Shown here: positions 12,911 to 24,944 of the stretch, piece after piece | Layout: each line of letters opens with the position of its first letter | How positions within the stretch are numbered: position 1 is the first letter of the stretch | Assembly (NCBI GenBank): GCA_013398955.1 | Contig: VWPU01003049.1 | Span: 1-64,000, forward strand | Origin: Callaeas wilsoni | Taxonomy: Eukaryota; Chordata; Aves; Passeriformes; Callaeidae | DNA length: 64,000 bases | Reading direction: 5' to 3' | Program-made: the position numbers and the translations under genes | Notes under the pieces: model-generated | Databases searched by the model: none | What the model was told of the DNA's origin: nothing | What the model saw: only the letters and a program-made list of their open reading frames with translations

Positions 12911-14654
12911 AGTGATACCATGAAACTCAAGCAATATAAGAATTGTAATAAAAGCAGATGCTGTTTCACACGCTAACTGAATACTCAAGGTGGAGTATTC
13001 TAAAGGTTCTCACTTCCCTAAAGGCATCTGAAGTCTTCCAGGTTGGCCTCTTACTAGTTTGTATCTACAATGAGCACCCCAAATAATACATATCACTGTG
13101 TACTTCAGTGTAAGAGGTTAATAAAAACATAGTAGTTTTAACAGGCAGTAGAAACTACCACCTCTTCTAACAGGCCAGCCATTATATATGATATAACAAG
13201 TTCGAAACAGCTTACAGTATCAAGTCACTTTTACATTAAAAATTGAGGTTCTTAATACTGTATTAAATTGTTTTCTGTGCACTTATATGAGAACTATAAT
13301 GGTCTGAAAACTCCATATCAGTAAACTCAGAGAAAGCTGAAAAGATGTACGTTAGAGACAGAAAGAGTGAAAGGGAGAAAGAGAGCATCAATTTTATAAT
13401 GCATTTGTTTCAGAGCAGCAAATGTGTTAGTGTTTACTGATGTGCTGATAAGCATGAGGTGCTCCAGTTCAGGAACAGAGCAAAATACAGCTGTATCTGC
13501 TATTCATGCATATACATCCCTATAGGTGCAATCTTTTTCTAATGCATAGGAAAAATTAAAGGCTTATGGAGAAAATGCACCTTTTCTCAAAAAATCCCCT
13601 GCGAAATTATAAATCACGCAATATTAATATCTGCAGAGAGAGAAGTGTGGAATAAAAATTACCTAACACAGTCACTAGCTCTAAGCAACATCAGCTAGCA
13701 AATCATCCACCTAAGATGCAGTGGTAAGGACATAATTTCAAGCTACATTGAATATTGCATGGTATAATACAAGCCATTTTGAAACAAAATTAGATGCATA
13801 ATTTCCTATACAGACTGCGTAAGAAGTCCAATCAAACAAAATTTGTTGTTCTACTGACACATTTTTGCTATCCATAGTGTCCGTTTCCTGCAATTTTTTC
13901 CTCCCAATGTGTTATTATTTTTGGTGAAGAAGAGTGCCACAGAGCCATGAGGTACCTCTTGCACAAATCAATATATCAGAACAACAGCTATGAAACTCAT
14001 TTACAGAAAAGACTACATAAAGTTTGAAGAAGAGACAGTAGTGGGCAGACCCATAAATTCAAATCTGTAGGACTGTCTCTCACTTTTCTCATTTGCCTTA
14101 CATATATTTTAATTTATAACAAAGGCAGAAATTCTGTGAGATACAGATGACTGAGACATTTATAATCCTGTATTAGTAATGGCAGAACAGAAAAGGTCAT
14201 ATAAACAGTACAGTCCTTATTAAATCGAAAAAAAAAAAATCTTTCCATCAGACTTTCAATTCCTATGTCTTCAGTACCTTTCTCTGATAAATTTTATTAT
14301 AAATTCTGTGATCAAATGGTAAAAATTGCCATTCCAATAAGTCAACATTTTTATAAACCGAATCAGTATGCCTTTTCTCCCTCTTGCACATGCATGTGCA
14401 CTTACATATTTTGTGAAGAGTTCATTGAAATTTACTATAATTATGTTCTTCTTATTTGTGGTGATAAATATGTATACTTTACACTAAACATAGTTAATTA
14501 ATTTCAGTATTCATTTTCTTCATAGCTTTCAATAACCACAGTTATAACCACAGTTATAAATTTCATGTAAGTAAGCCTGCACATCTGGACTGAATGCCAT
14601 TTATCTGTGTGCTCTGTTTTCTTCAAATTATGTTCATTCAATATTTTCTCAAGG
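12911..14654. other. No gene recognised; AT-rich non-coding sequence
   Basis: Only chance open frames. Small structures seen are a 16-bp perfect palindrome at 14385-14400 and a two-copy 12-bp tandem repeat (ACCACAGTTATA) near 14535. Confidence 0.45.
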
Positions 14655-14830
14655 GATTTTTTTTGGTTGTGTTTTTTGTTTGGTTGGTTTTTTTTTGGTG
14701 TTGTGTTTTGTTTTGTTGTGTTTTGTTTTGTGTTTTTCTTTGTTTTGTTTTGTTTTGTTTTGTTTTGTTTTGTGCTTTTCTTTGTTTTGTTTTGTTTTGT
14801 TTTGTTTTGTTTTGTTTTGTTTTGTTTTTC
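14655..14830. repeat. (TTTTG)n microsatellite
   Basis: The pentanucleotide TTTTG is repeated for about 175 bp, imperfect at the start and nearly perfect from about 14740, with two interruptions of the form GTGCTTTTCTTTG or similar. It generates open frames in several reading frames (Cys/Phe/Val repeats on plus, Lys/Gln/Asn/Thr repeats on minus) that are not genes. The long perfect runs suggest it is length-variable between individuals. Confidence 0.95.
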
Positions 14831-16353
14831 TTCCCACAGGTGCAACAATAACATGATGTTATTCTTGAGTTTTACTAGGTTGGGTCTCTGGATATCTGAA
14901 CTTCCTCAGTCACACAATGGAGTCCACTGCTCAAAGCTTTGTCTTACCCTGTAAGCAGGAATCAGACAACCTGTAGCTCTCAGAGTTCCAGGCAGCAAGT
15001 TATGAAAATGAATCAACAGGAAATAGGAAAGTGATACCTCCTCAGATGTAAAAGTTCCTGTGTTGAACTGAGATGTGCATACCAGAATGTGCAAGACAAG
15101 GGCTAAAGTAATCCCCTCTTTTAAAAGGAAGCATATGCTATGTATATGTTATGCATATACTATACATTATATAGTTTTGTGAGAGAGCACTCATAGGGAA
15201 AGGGAGAAATATAGGGAGAAAGCATCATGTGTCTTGTCAACTAAACATGTTTAAGTTTGACTGTTGCAATAGCCAGCCCTGTATAGCAGGGTTACTCTGA
15301 GATTCCTGTACTCTACTTCATTCTGGGAATAAGCAGCAACAAATGCAATATTTGGGAAATAAAAATAGAAAATAAAAGCTTATGGCTGACGGTTCACACA
15401 GGGTTTTGACTATACCTGTTCTAGGTCAGACCTGTTTGAAGCAGACTACAGAAACATTCTTCTGAACAAGAGCTGAAGGCAAGTTCATAGTCTCAGTGGG
15501 AACACATCAGCATTAGGCTGCTGAGACTTAGCGCAAACTCTCTTGTATGCTTTTCTCACACCTGTGAACCCTGAATCCCTCACCATGCAGTGGGTATGGT
15601 TGCTACAGAAGAGGTTTATACATCTTGCCCAACTCATACGCTAGTCCAATAAGTAAGGCTTGGCATCGTTCTCAGTAGTGGGAGATGCAGGCTGAGCAGG
15701 GATCCAAAACTTTGCATCCTTTTTTCTGGATGAATGGATGATTATTTTAGCAAATAGTGCTCTTACAGGGAAAAAAAAAAAAAAAAAAGAAAAGAAAAGG
15801 TACTTTTTGCTCTATTTATTGTTAAACAACAATGGAAGATGCCATTTTTCTTTGATTGATGAATGGTTTTAGTCCTCATCCACCAAACCTATATCCTATC
15901 TGTGCACATTCCCAATGCTACTGTCTAATTAATAAATTAACATTAAAGCAGCTGAAATGTTAAGCAGGGATTTGGCTTAGAAATCTTGCTTAGTTTTTCT
16001 GATAGGAACAAGAATATTTGGTGGTATATATATCTGCCTAATATGATAAAAACTGTACAAGAATATTTTTGCCAATATGATTTTTTTAATAATTTATTTC
16101 TTGCCATTAATTTCTGCATCCCATACCAACTGGCAACCAATACCAAATACACAAACACATAAAAATCATGAAAGGAATGAATTTACACCACCAACAGCTT
16201 TGGTTTTATACAGTAAATACTGAGAAATACTGTGATTCACTCAGTAAATTACTAGGTGTACCCTATTCCAAATCTGGCAGCAGTCGAAGTTCTTTGTTCT
16301 TTTTGCCTTTGTTTATAGACTTTGCTTCTATGTGTCACATTCCTGTCTGAGAT
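14831..16353. other. No gene recognised; AT-rich non-coding sequence
   Basis: Contains a 17-base A-run at 15772-15788. No repeat family or coding signal was recognised. Confidence 0.45.
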
Positions 16354-16359
16354 GCTTTG
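16354..16359. repeat. Target-site duplication, left copy (GCTTTG)
   Basis: Identical to 16934-16939 on the other side of the LTR. Six bases is the usual length for alpharetroviral/ERVK-type integration. Confidence 0.6.
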
Positions 16360-16933
16360 TATATTAATGTGCCGGGGCGCTGCCTGGGCTAGGAGACTGC
16401 AGCTTGTCCAGAGGTGCCCAACACGAGAGGAGGACACTCTGTGGCACTTGTGTGCCTCGCTAGCCAGCTTCCTCGCCCGTGCGGTGGTGGTGGTGGAAGG
16501 CACGGAGCCACGCACGCCCGGGGCTTATGGATTGCCCAAGCGTAGCCAGAGACAAATGAGTGAGGTGACTCTTCGGTCGGTATTCCAAGGGTTTATTGCA
16601 GAAACTCCCTCGAAGGGGTCCAGACACGAGAGACCGAACTTCCGTTCGGGATACACTTAAAAGGACTACAGAAAGGAGGCGGGAATGACACAGCAATGAC
16701 CTATAGGGAGAAGGGACGAGCGAGACAGGTCTGGTCACACCCTCTAGGGGATACAAGTGGTGTCTGTCAGCTGTCAGTCAGACAGACCGAATCTACATCA
16801 GGTCACAGGAATTCAATGGGAGAAACCATTCTCACAGGGGGATTTTTATCCTTTGGAGTTAGCCCACCAATTATCTTTATCTGGGCTGTGTGGTCCCCTG
16901 GGCATTACTGTGGTTGGTTCAGTCACCACAACA
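16360..16933 (-). mobile_element. Solo LTR of an endogenous retrovirus (ERVK/alpharetrovirus-like), antisense, with 6-bp target duplication
   Basis: A GC-rich island in AT-rich DNA. On the minus strand it begins TGTTGTGGTGACTG at 16933. A polyadenylation signal AATAAA lies at 16592-16597 and a TTTAAG-type TATA region around 16655. About 230 bp of GC-rich R/U5-like sequence follow. The flanks GCTTTG (16354-16359 and 16934-16939) are identical and fit a 6-bp target-site duplication. With those limits the minus-strand end reads ATATA rather than the usual CA, so either the terminus has mutated or the element ends at the TGT of 16368 and the flank match is chance. No gag, pol or env sequence is present. 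The open frames inside it (up to 112 codons) are by-products of high GC content. Confidence 0.75.
16592..16597 (-). promoter_or_regulatory. LTR polyadenylation signal (AATAAA)
   Basis: AATAAA on the minus strand in the GC-rich solo LTR at 16360-16933 (context TGCAATAAACCC), placed at the expected R-region position. Confidence 0.6.
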
Positions 16934-16939
16934 GCTTTG
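16934..16939. repeat. Target-site duplication, right copy (GCTTTG)
   Basis: Directly follows the TG-initiating end of the antisense LTR and matches the left copy exactly. Confidence 0.6.
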
Positions 16940-18691
16940 CACCAGAGGGAAACTACTTCTACTTCGTCTGAGGTACTATATGCTGGTTTTCTACTATAGA
17001 ATGTGTTAAATTGCAATCATTCATCTAGTAGTGTATTTACAGTTTCTGTTACCTAAGTATGTCTTAATTATATCCAGCAAATGACCAGTTTTACAGTATG
17101 GTTCCTTATCACCAGACACGCAGAAGCAAAATATCTTTATATGTACATTGTTCTTTTCTGACACCCCTCACAGGTTTGATTTGAAACAGTTCTCTACAGG
17201 GAGCCTAGAGAAATGATATAATTGTTTGCAATTGTAATGTAGAGAAAATTACTAACAGGTTCATGGAGGCTGCTCATAAAATGACTGCACTTCTCATTAC
17301 AGGATTCAGCATTTATGAATGTGTTCTGACCTAGTTTGATATACTGAGTATTCAAAACAAGGACTGTTACAGAATGGTACCTTCATTTAGGAGCTACAGG
17401 TTGAGATACTCGAGACTGTATAAAACAATGTATAGAACTCACTACTATGAAAAAGCCTGGGATACTATGGTTACCTTTCTGTAAGCTTCAGGATATCAAC
17501 TGGGTATCATATGGCTGAACCATGCATCAGCTGAAGGGACTGTGTGATGGCAGAGCCACTTGCCCCATTCTGTGCCTGGGAATGTATGCCTTTTGAAGAG
17601 GCAACACAGGGGAGATACAGTCCCTAAATATCCACAGTGTAGCCCTAAGAAATAATCTATATGCAGGATAGATACCATGAGAATGAACATTCCTTAATCT
17701 TATTGCTCATCTGCTGAATGGCAATTGAAATAAGGGCTCTATTAACTATTTTCTACTGGAAGAGGTATTCTGTGAGGTAGCATCTGCGTAGGTCCTTAAT
17801 ACATTTATCTTGTCTAAATTTACATGGGTACATAAGTGGATTCATAGGTACGCTGCAGACTAGAAAAGCCCCTCTTGCTGAAATCTAAATCTCAACAATA
17901 TCCAGTTCCTGAAATTTGCTATATACAGCAAGATTAAAGCACACACGAGAATGCTTTCTTCAGCATACCCAAATAGAAAACAAAAAAAAATAATTCTGGA
18001 GAAAGAATATAAGAACACTTTAAAAAATGCGAGAACATATCTGCAATACATGTTGCAGCACAGTGAAGTAATTGCACAGGAGTGCTACTACCTTTAATTC
18101 TAGCACTCCAGGGGAGCTGGGAGGCCTTGCCTAGCTCAAGCGAGCCCCTACCCAGTGACATTCATTAGCTCCAGCCATCTCTGGTCTGGGTCAAGGGAGA
18201 GTGTCCATGAGATGAATCCTAGCCTACCTGGTCCTGCGTGTTGTGAAACAGTACTATGCTACTGTGCCAAATGAAGAAAAACTGATAGATCACCACACAG
18301 TACTTCTTTCTTTTACCTAATTTCATGCATATCCCTGTTTCATTTTCTATTTCCTCCTTTTGGGTTTATTCTTTACAGAGATGCTTTCTGGGTTCAGTCA
18401 CGCATGGAGAAAATGAAAATGTATTAAGACCACTGGGAGCTCTATACTGATTGAAACAACAGCCATGTAGAACTCTGACTGATACTAAAAAAACTGTTGA
18501 TTTGATTGCCTAATTCTGGCTGAGCAACTCATTATCTTGTAATGACAAGTCTGTGCACCTCCTTCACCAGACTTCTGGATATGGAACATTAAAAAAATAT
18601 GTAAATAACAATGGAAAGATATTTCTCCAGTGCTTGGATGCCAATAAAGGAAAAGTGAGCACCTATTGTGGCTACTACACTTTCAATAAAA

Positions 18692-18710
18692 ATGATGATG
18701 ATGATGATAA
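18692..18710. repeat. (GAT)n simple repeat
   Basis: Five to six GAT units in tandem. It reads as consecutive Asp codons in the local plus-strand frame, but there is no other evidence of coding. Confidence 0.85.
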
Positions 18711-19173
18711 TACTACAACTTCTAAGAAGAGCCTACCATTTAATTTTGTGTACAATTAATGCAATAGGCACTTTGTAAGAATGTATACAAGCCACTATAC
18801 ATCTTAAGAAACAAACTTAAAAATGAGAACTCTGTGAGTCCATAGTCAGCTTTGCTCAAGATTTATTTCACAAGCCTGATATCCTTGTGACTTTGATAAG
18901 AAACAAGGCTTGGGGAATTTTTAAGTGAGATATACATTTGCTTCAGAGCATGGATATAGGAGTTTTATGCCTATATTACTAAGTCTTCTATCTGCATGTT
19001 TACTAGAATATTTCTACTGAAATAAAATAGAATTCCAGCAAAGTAATCCATCTCAATATTATAATAACAATCTACCATGGACAGCCATTAGAGACAGATA
19101 TGTAGCATTTCCTAAAGAATGTTTTCCACCACTCCTTGTTCCTCTGTATAGACTTTTTTTCAAGATGTACAAT

Positions 19174-19291
19174 AGGTTCTAGCCTTGTCCTCCTTTCCCC
19201 TCCCCTCTGCTTCGCTCCTTTCCCCTTCCTATGCCCTTCCTCTCCTCTCTCCTTCTCTTTCCCTTCCCTTTCCTTCCCCGCCCTTCCTTCC
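19174..19291. repeat. Polypyrimidine (C/T) tract, about 118 bp
   Basis: Almost uninterrupted C and T on the plus strand (CCTTTCCCC, CTTCCTCT and CCTTCCTTCCCC units). Such homopurine/homopyrimidine tracts can form triplex DNA. It may be a microsatellite expansion of a polypyrimidine region. Confidence 0.85.
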
Positions 19292-20910
19292 CCTTCAGTT
19301 ACTCTTCTTAAATCTCTAACCTTAAGTTTTATTATATATGAGCATATACACCATGCTGAAAATTAAACAAATAATACTAAGATGGTCAGAATTCTTAATC
19401 ACACAGAACTGAATACACAAATCCTTTAATGCACTTTTTCTGAATACACTAGAAAGATTAATCAAAGAGGGATATATTTGTTACTCCCTCTTATGTGGAT
19501 TATTTTCTCCTATATACTTATATACTTATTATGACTGATGGCAATAATTTATTATCACTCTCTAAATTCTGTGAATAGAAAAAGCATGCTTTTCCTGGAT
19601 TTAATTTACCACTGTCAAATTGAAAAGGTGTGCGAGATTATAATAGATGCATCAGAGACTCCTTATTATGTGAATAAAATCCCAGCAAATTAATATTGGT
19701 ATGATGAATTCATGAATATTTACATTGTCCTTGAAATGGATTACAAGAATAAATAATCATTTGTGCAAAATTTATCAAAGCAGACAGGTGTAAAAAGATG
19801 ATAAAATGTATTTTTATAAATATAGGAATATATTTCAGTGCAACATACATTGCAAGATACCACTTTCTTCTTCTGACTAGAAAGCCAAATTTTAATTTCA
19901 GAATATGTTGATAAACCTGGCAACAGTAAATGCCATGCTGAAATGCAAAGTCAATGGAAACTGCAGAAGAGATGTTGGAGTACCCAATATGCAGTTATTC
20001 TGACATATAGCAAAATATATGTGCTGAGTGTTTTAAAGTACAACTCAGTGGAGTTTATCAGATACAAAATAATATATTTATAAAGTATATAAATGGCAAC
20101 ACTGTATGGAAAAATATAGCTGTAAAGTATCTTTAAAAACTTTTTCTAAAAGTCTCTTTTTCTTGGAAAAGTCAGAGGTTGAGTACTTGATGACAAATAA
20201 ATAAAACAGGAGCTTTATGAATTAAAACACTTGTTTACTTCCAAGAATTTAGTAAGCTGTTGAATTATACAATGCGTAAGCAGGTAGTTAACATATTAAA
20301 CATGAGAATCATATCTAGTTGATGCTTAGACAAGAATTCAAAGGAACTCATATTCACTTACAGTGGTTGGATTATAGAATAAATGAAAGTTGTCTAGTGA
20401 AATCAGGAATGGATTAATCTGGTTCTGGCATATGAAACTAGTCATCTACAGATGGAGTTTTCTCAAGAAGCCCAAATCAGCACATCTCCTATCACTTAAT
20501 CATCTATGAATTATTATATTTTCAGTCACATTAATTTCATAAACAATTCTCCTCTTCATATGATGCTTTGTGAGTCACAAAAATTATACATATATATATA
20601 AATATACTTTTTCCTGTTGTACTGAAAGGCATAATTTTTTCATATATATGAATCATGTATATGAATCTTGTAATATATATATTAAAAGTTATCCTGATCA
20701 CTAAAACAGGACATAAGAAGCTTTGGATTTTTTTTTAAACAAGAGGTAGAAGCATCTAACTATGCATTTGTATCACAAAACATATTTCCATTAAACAAAT
20801 AGTATTGGTAGAGAAACAAAGGGGTACAAACTGGTTGTGATTGAAAAGAAATAAGGTTGCAAGACATTAAAGTGATTGAGTTTCCATACTTTCAAATGTA
20901 ATTTCATTGA

Positions 20911-21565
20911 TGTACTGGGGCATGGCCAGGTTTTGGTAGCAGGGGGGACACAGGGGTGGCCTCTGTGAGAAGCTGCCAGAAGCTTTCCCTATGTCCAACA
21001 GAGCCAACGACATTCAGTTCCATGAAGGATCAGCCACTGGCCAAAGCTGAGCCCACCATCAGCAGTGGTAGTGCCTCTGGGATAATGTAGTTAAGAAGGG
21101 TGGACAAAAACTGCTTCACAATGGCAACAGGAGAGAGGAGTGAGACTATGTGAGAGCAACAATTGTGTAGATACCAGGGTCAGTGAAGCAGAGAAGATGC
21201 TCCAGGTGTTGGACCGGAGGTTCCCCTGCAGCCCGTGGTGCAGCCCATGGTGAGGCAGCTGTGCCCCTGCAGCCCATGGAGGTCCACAGTGGAGCAGAGA
21301 TCCACCTGCAGCCTATGGAGGGTCCCACGTTGGAGTTGCTGAGTGCCCAAGATAGGCTGGGAACCCTCGCTGGAGCAAGTTTGCTGGCAGGAGCTGTGTG
21401 ATGCCCTGTCCCCCTGTGGGGGATCCATGCCAGAGCAGTCTGTTCCTGGCAGACTATATCCCCTGAAACAGACCTATGCTGGAGCAGCTCATGAAGAACT
21501 GCAGCCCATATTGATGACTCACATTGGATAAGTTATAAGAGAGACTCCATGCTGGAGCAATTAAC
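20911..21565 (+). mobile_element. LTR fragment, LTR family B (avian ERV type), 3'-truncated
   Basis: Starts with CATGGCCAGGTTTTGGTAGC, then ACACAGGGGTGGC, GAAGCTGCCAGAAGCTT, GTTAAGAAGGGTGGAC, an AGAGGAGTGAGACTATGTGAG block and GGTCAGTGAAGCAGAGAAG. It ends in the degenerate repeat array of TGGAGCAG and CTGCAGCCCATGG units that is typical of this family. The same order is seen at 46611-47741. The GC-rich repeat array fades near 21565. The 3' third with its AATAAA and terminal AACCCAC-TACA block is missing, so it is a truncated copy. Confidence 0.75.
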
Positions 21566-22067
21566 TCATGAAATGTGAAAACTGAGGCAATGATAGAAAT
21601 CTCCAATTTCATGTCGTGTGTAGACAAAAATAAGATGGTTTTAAGTATGATTGTGAAAAATATGTTAATCCTCAAAAATAGACTTATATACATAATGATA
21701 AAGCTCATGGGTAGTCCAGTTTAAACTTAATCAGTGACCTGAATTACTTGGCACAATTTTAAGTGAAGTCATAATTTACTGAAGTCTCTGGGATACTTGC
21801 AGAGCTCACAGCTACCTTTCTTTGCATTATCATGCCTTGACATTTCATTTTTTCCCAGACATTTTCTTCTCATTGTCTCTTCTGTCTACGCTGTTTTTTG
21901 AACTACCAGTTATTCCGCAGACTGACTTGGCTGACAGGCAAATCCAACCCATTATTTTAAACAAAGCTTTGTTCAAATTTGACCTTAACATCAACACTTC
22001 AGCACATGATCTTTGAAGAACAGTATCTTTTCAGGTTGCTAGTGTTGCCTTTTTCCCAATCTGGAAA
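21566..22067. other. No gene recognised; AT-rich non-coding sequence
   Basis: Only chance open frames. It separates two LTR-derived pieces. Confidence 0.4.
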
Positions 22068-22560
22068 TGAAACTCAAGATACTTTAAGTAACCAGGAAAT
22101 ATAAAAGTTGATCTTTATTTGAAGGCCTTCAGGGGCAGTTATGGAAAGATGCCCACAAAAGCCAACCCCACCCAGGGGTGAATACATTTTACAGGTTTTA
22201 GGAAATTAGCATAATTGATAAAAAGCACCAATGAAGATGACAAGTTGTGATGAAATTCCTTCCCAGGTCAAGTCCCTTCTCTGGAGTCCCCCTCCAGGCA
22301 CTAGCTGTACTGTGTCCATGAAAATGTATCTCGAAGAGTTGTTCTCGGCCTTGGTTCCCAGGAAGGACGAGGATAGGATAGGGACCTTGTTCCCCCTGGG
22401 GCTTGGAGCTCTGGAATTTGTTTTGTCTTACTGCCTGGGGAAAGGCCGTGGAAAATTACTGGGAAAACTAGCCACTAATAAAATAGGCTACAGAGCTACA
22501 AATATATGTGCAAAGAATACAGAGAACACAGAAAAGAGAAAAAGGCAAAAACCAAACAGC
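22068..22560 (-). mobile_element. Possible LTR of an endogenous retrovirus, antisense
   Basis: A GC-raised stretch that reads like an antisense LTR. On the minus strand there is an AAATAAAG polyadenylation-like signal near 22110, preceded by a CCTGAAGGCCTTCAAATAAA context. It has U3-like sequence (CCCAGGCAGTAAGACAAAAC and CCAAGGCCGAGAACAACTC), and a low-side end compatible with CA (plus-strand TG at 22068). I could not fix its upper boundary or find a target-site duplication. The plus-strand open frame 22231-22641 lies mostly inside it and is not a recognisable protein. Confidence 0.4.
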
Positions 22561-23609
22561 ATCACTGGTACTGTCTGTCCCTCAGCCAATAATGTCAATA
22601 TATTTACACTAAGTATATTCAAATTTTTTAAACAAAATTAGCATGCATGCTTTTTGACATATAAGGTGCATTTGTAATATGATTTAAAATGGCTGAGTTA
22701 TAAAGTTCTTGGAAATTAAGGTTAATAATGAAATCATGGAAAGACACTTGAACACAGCAATAGTACATAATGACTTCTTGATATATAAAAGAAAATTCAT
22801 ACTCCCTTTAAAAATTCCTAACGATTTTTCATTACGCTTTCTCAGTATCCCTGAAGTACAGCTTCATACCCTATGAAGTACCATCTAATAGAGGCTTCAT
22901 CCTATCACTATTTGTCATCATTTAGGAGGTGTCTCAGGAAAGAACATATTAAAACAACTTCACTTCCTCTCACTAGTTCAAACCTCTACAGAAACTCAAT
23001 TTTACAGAAATTGTGTTTCAAAAAATTTATATCTGCAGTATTACAGCAAGCAAGTACTTTACCTCAGCAGGTAGCAAATCCGAATGACTCATATTTACTT
23101 ACACAAAGGTTTCACTTCAAAGATAAAATGACAAGGAGTGTTCTTTTATTCTCTTAGCTCCCTTTCAAGGAGCTTAAAAAAACCTTTCTTTTTTCCCATT
23201 TTAAAAAATGGTATCTTTAAATGCTACAGCAGAAAAATACTAACATCAACATGTTCCCTGAAGAGATATCAGTACAGGCAAATTAATTCTGTATTAGATA
23301 GATACAAAGCAACTGCTTGTTAACTCCATCTGGGAAACTGCATGAAAGTGCTGGGTTTTGTGCTAATTGTAAGAAGCAGACCTGTTATGGAAATAGCACC
23401 ACAAACAGTTCAGAAAGCTTCACAAGGGACTCTGAGCTCATGTGTTTACATTCATATGCTAAATAATTCAGGTAAGAGGCTCTTCAAAATAAAGAAGACA
23501 AAAAGATTACAGACAGAAATAAATAATTTTCTTCCAAACTGGTTTAGTGGGTAATAGGGAGAAGAAATAGCCAGTCTGTTGAATGGTGAAGTAATTTAAG
23601 TTAGAAGGA
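22561..23609. other. No gene recognised; AT-rich non-coding sequence
   Basis: Several short open frames on the plus strand (22873-23157, 23138-23323 and 23342-23554) have no recognisable domain. No repeat was identified. Confidence 0.4.
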
Positions 23610-24927
23610 GAGGGGTCTTCTAATTTAAACCTCCTGCTTGAAGTAGGTTTACCTTCAAAGGCAGCTAAAGATGCTCAGGATTGTGTCAAGTTGTATTTGA
23701 GAAACACCAAGGATGCAGATTCTGCAATCTCTCTGGAAGCTTGGCTTCAGTTTTTGGCTAACAGCCCCTGTCCTTTTGTTGTACGTCAGAGAAGAGTCTG
23801 CTCCACCTTCTCCAATGGACTGGAATTAAAGCCTCACCTGCTTGCATTCTCTTCCTTGAGCTAAACAAACAAAGCCTCTTCTTGTCTCCTCTCAAGTTAT
23901 GCATTTCATCTAACTGCCTTAGTGATCTTCGGATGGATTTGCTTTCCTTTATGAACATATTTCCTTCCCTGGGACCCAGGAGGAGACATATTACTTCAGC
24001 TGTGGCCTCCCCTGTGCAACAACAGCTCCCCTCAGCCAACTGGCAACGATCTCACTTATGCAGCTGTACTGGCTCTGCCTGCCATGGATGTGATTCCCTT
24101 CATAACATCTCCTACGGTGTTGTTTTGATTTTCTCACCAAGACAGTGCTAATGTACCAGCACTGCTGAGCAGTGCTTTCGCGGTGTCAAGACCTTTTCTT
24201 CTTCCCAGTCTGCCTCCTCAGAGAGGAGGCTGGAGGTGCACAAAAAGTAGGGAGAGGACACAGCCAGTGCAGCTGACCCCAATAGAGCAAAGAGATATTT
24301 CATGCCACATGACATTTTGTTCAGCAGTAAAAAATCAGAAAAAAGAAGGTAAAAGTGGGGCCAGGGCATTTGTGGTCATGGTGTTTTCTTCCGAGCTTAT
24401 GTGTGCAGAGGCCCTGCTTTCCTGGAAGTGGATAAACATCTGCCTGTGATGGGATGTGGTGAGTGAACTCATTTCTTATTTTGCTTTGCTTGCACAAAGC
24501 AAGATTTTCTCACTTTTTCCCGTCTGATTCTCTCCCCTATCCCTTTGCAGAGCAGTCAGTGTGCGCATATGGGGAGACTGACCTGCCAGCTGAGGTCAGA
24601 CTGCCACAGCAGCCCTCTGTGCGGTTAGCCTTTATCACCACAAGAGTGCGGTCCTGGCTCATGCTAACTGGTTCAAAACACACATCCAGGACCTTTTCTT
24701 CAGCCCTCCTCCCAGGCCATCAGTCTCAGCACTGATGCAAGAGGTTCTTTCTGAGTGGCTGAACTTCCCATTTGTCTTTATTGAACTTCCAGAGGCTCTA
24801 TTGGCTCATTTCTACATCTTTATTAGCTACTCTGACTGGCAACACCTCCCTCCATCATATCAGCTCTTTCCACCAATTTGTGGTCATCCATGAATCTGTT
24901 GAGGAAGTCACATGCAGTGTTGATCCT
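23610..24927 (-). mobile_element. CR1 retrotransposon, antisense, degenerate and split by an LTR
   Basis: The plus strand follows the reverse complement of CR1. It starts with AAACCTCCTGCTTGAAGTAGG, then CTCCTCTCAAGTTATGCATTTC, CCCAGGAGGAGACATATTAC and TTCAGCTGTGGCCTCCCCTG. After the LTR it continues with CATCCAGGACCTTTTCTTC, TTTATTGAACTTCCAGAGG and TTTGTGGTCATCCATGAA, which correspond to the reverse-transcriptase 3' part. It is heavily diverged and non-coding. An LTR of family A lies inside at about 24160-24565 and must be younger. Confidence 0.75.
24160..24565 (+). mobile_element. LTR family A fragment (avian ERVL-like), inserted in CR1
   Basis: Matches the LTR at 59401-59998. It begins within the family at the TGCTGAGCAGTGCTT block, then AGGACACAGCCAGTGCAGC, TGACCCCAATAGAGCAAAG, AGATATTTCATGCCACATGA, CCTGGAAGTGGATAAACATC and TTTGCTTTGCTTG. 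It ends with TTTTCTCACTTTTTCCCG and TGATTCTCTCCCC near 24540. The first part (about 100 bp) and the AATAAA-like segment are missing, so this copy is truncated and internally deleted. Confidence 0.75.
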
Positions 24928-24944
24928 TAAATTACTGGAACAGG

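Larger units (their letters stand above)
16940..20910. other. No gene recognised; AT-rich non-coding sequence with simple repeats
   Basis: Holds a (GAT)n run at 18692-18710, a pyrimidine tract at 19174-19291 and alternating AT stretches near 20590-20690. A plus-strand open frame at 18553-18759 contains the GAT run as an Asp run. It is not recognisable as a protein. Confidence 0.45.

Noticed and set aside
14385..14400. 16-bp perfect palindrome built on CACATGCATGTG
   Set aside because: Short alternating purine-pyrimidine palindromes are expected by chance, and no other feature supports a function.
14504..14954. Open frames of 85-116 codons across the (TTTTG)n tract
   Set aside because: Created by the microsatellite lacking stop codons in several frames; no protein features.
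16252..16999. Open frames up to 112 codons on both strands
   Set aside because: They overlap the GC-rich solo LTR, where few stops occur. They have no domain and no partner frames.
18553..18759. Plus-strand open frame with an Asp run
   Set aside because: The Asp run is the (GAT)n microsatellite; the rest matches nothing known to me.
22231..22641. Plus-strand open frame of 136 codons
   Set aside because: Lies mostly within a probable antisense LTR; no recognised protein and no splice context.
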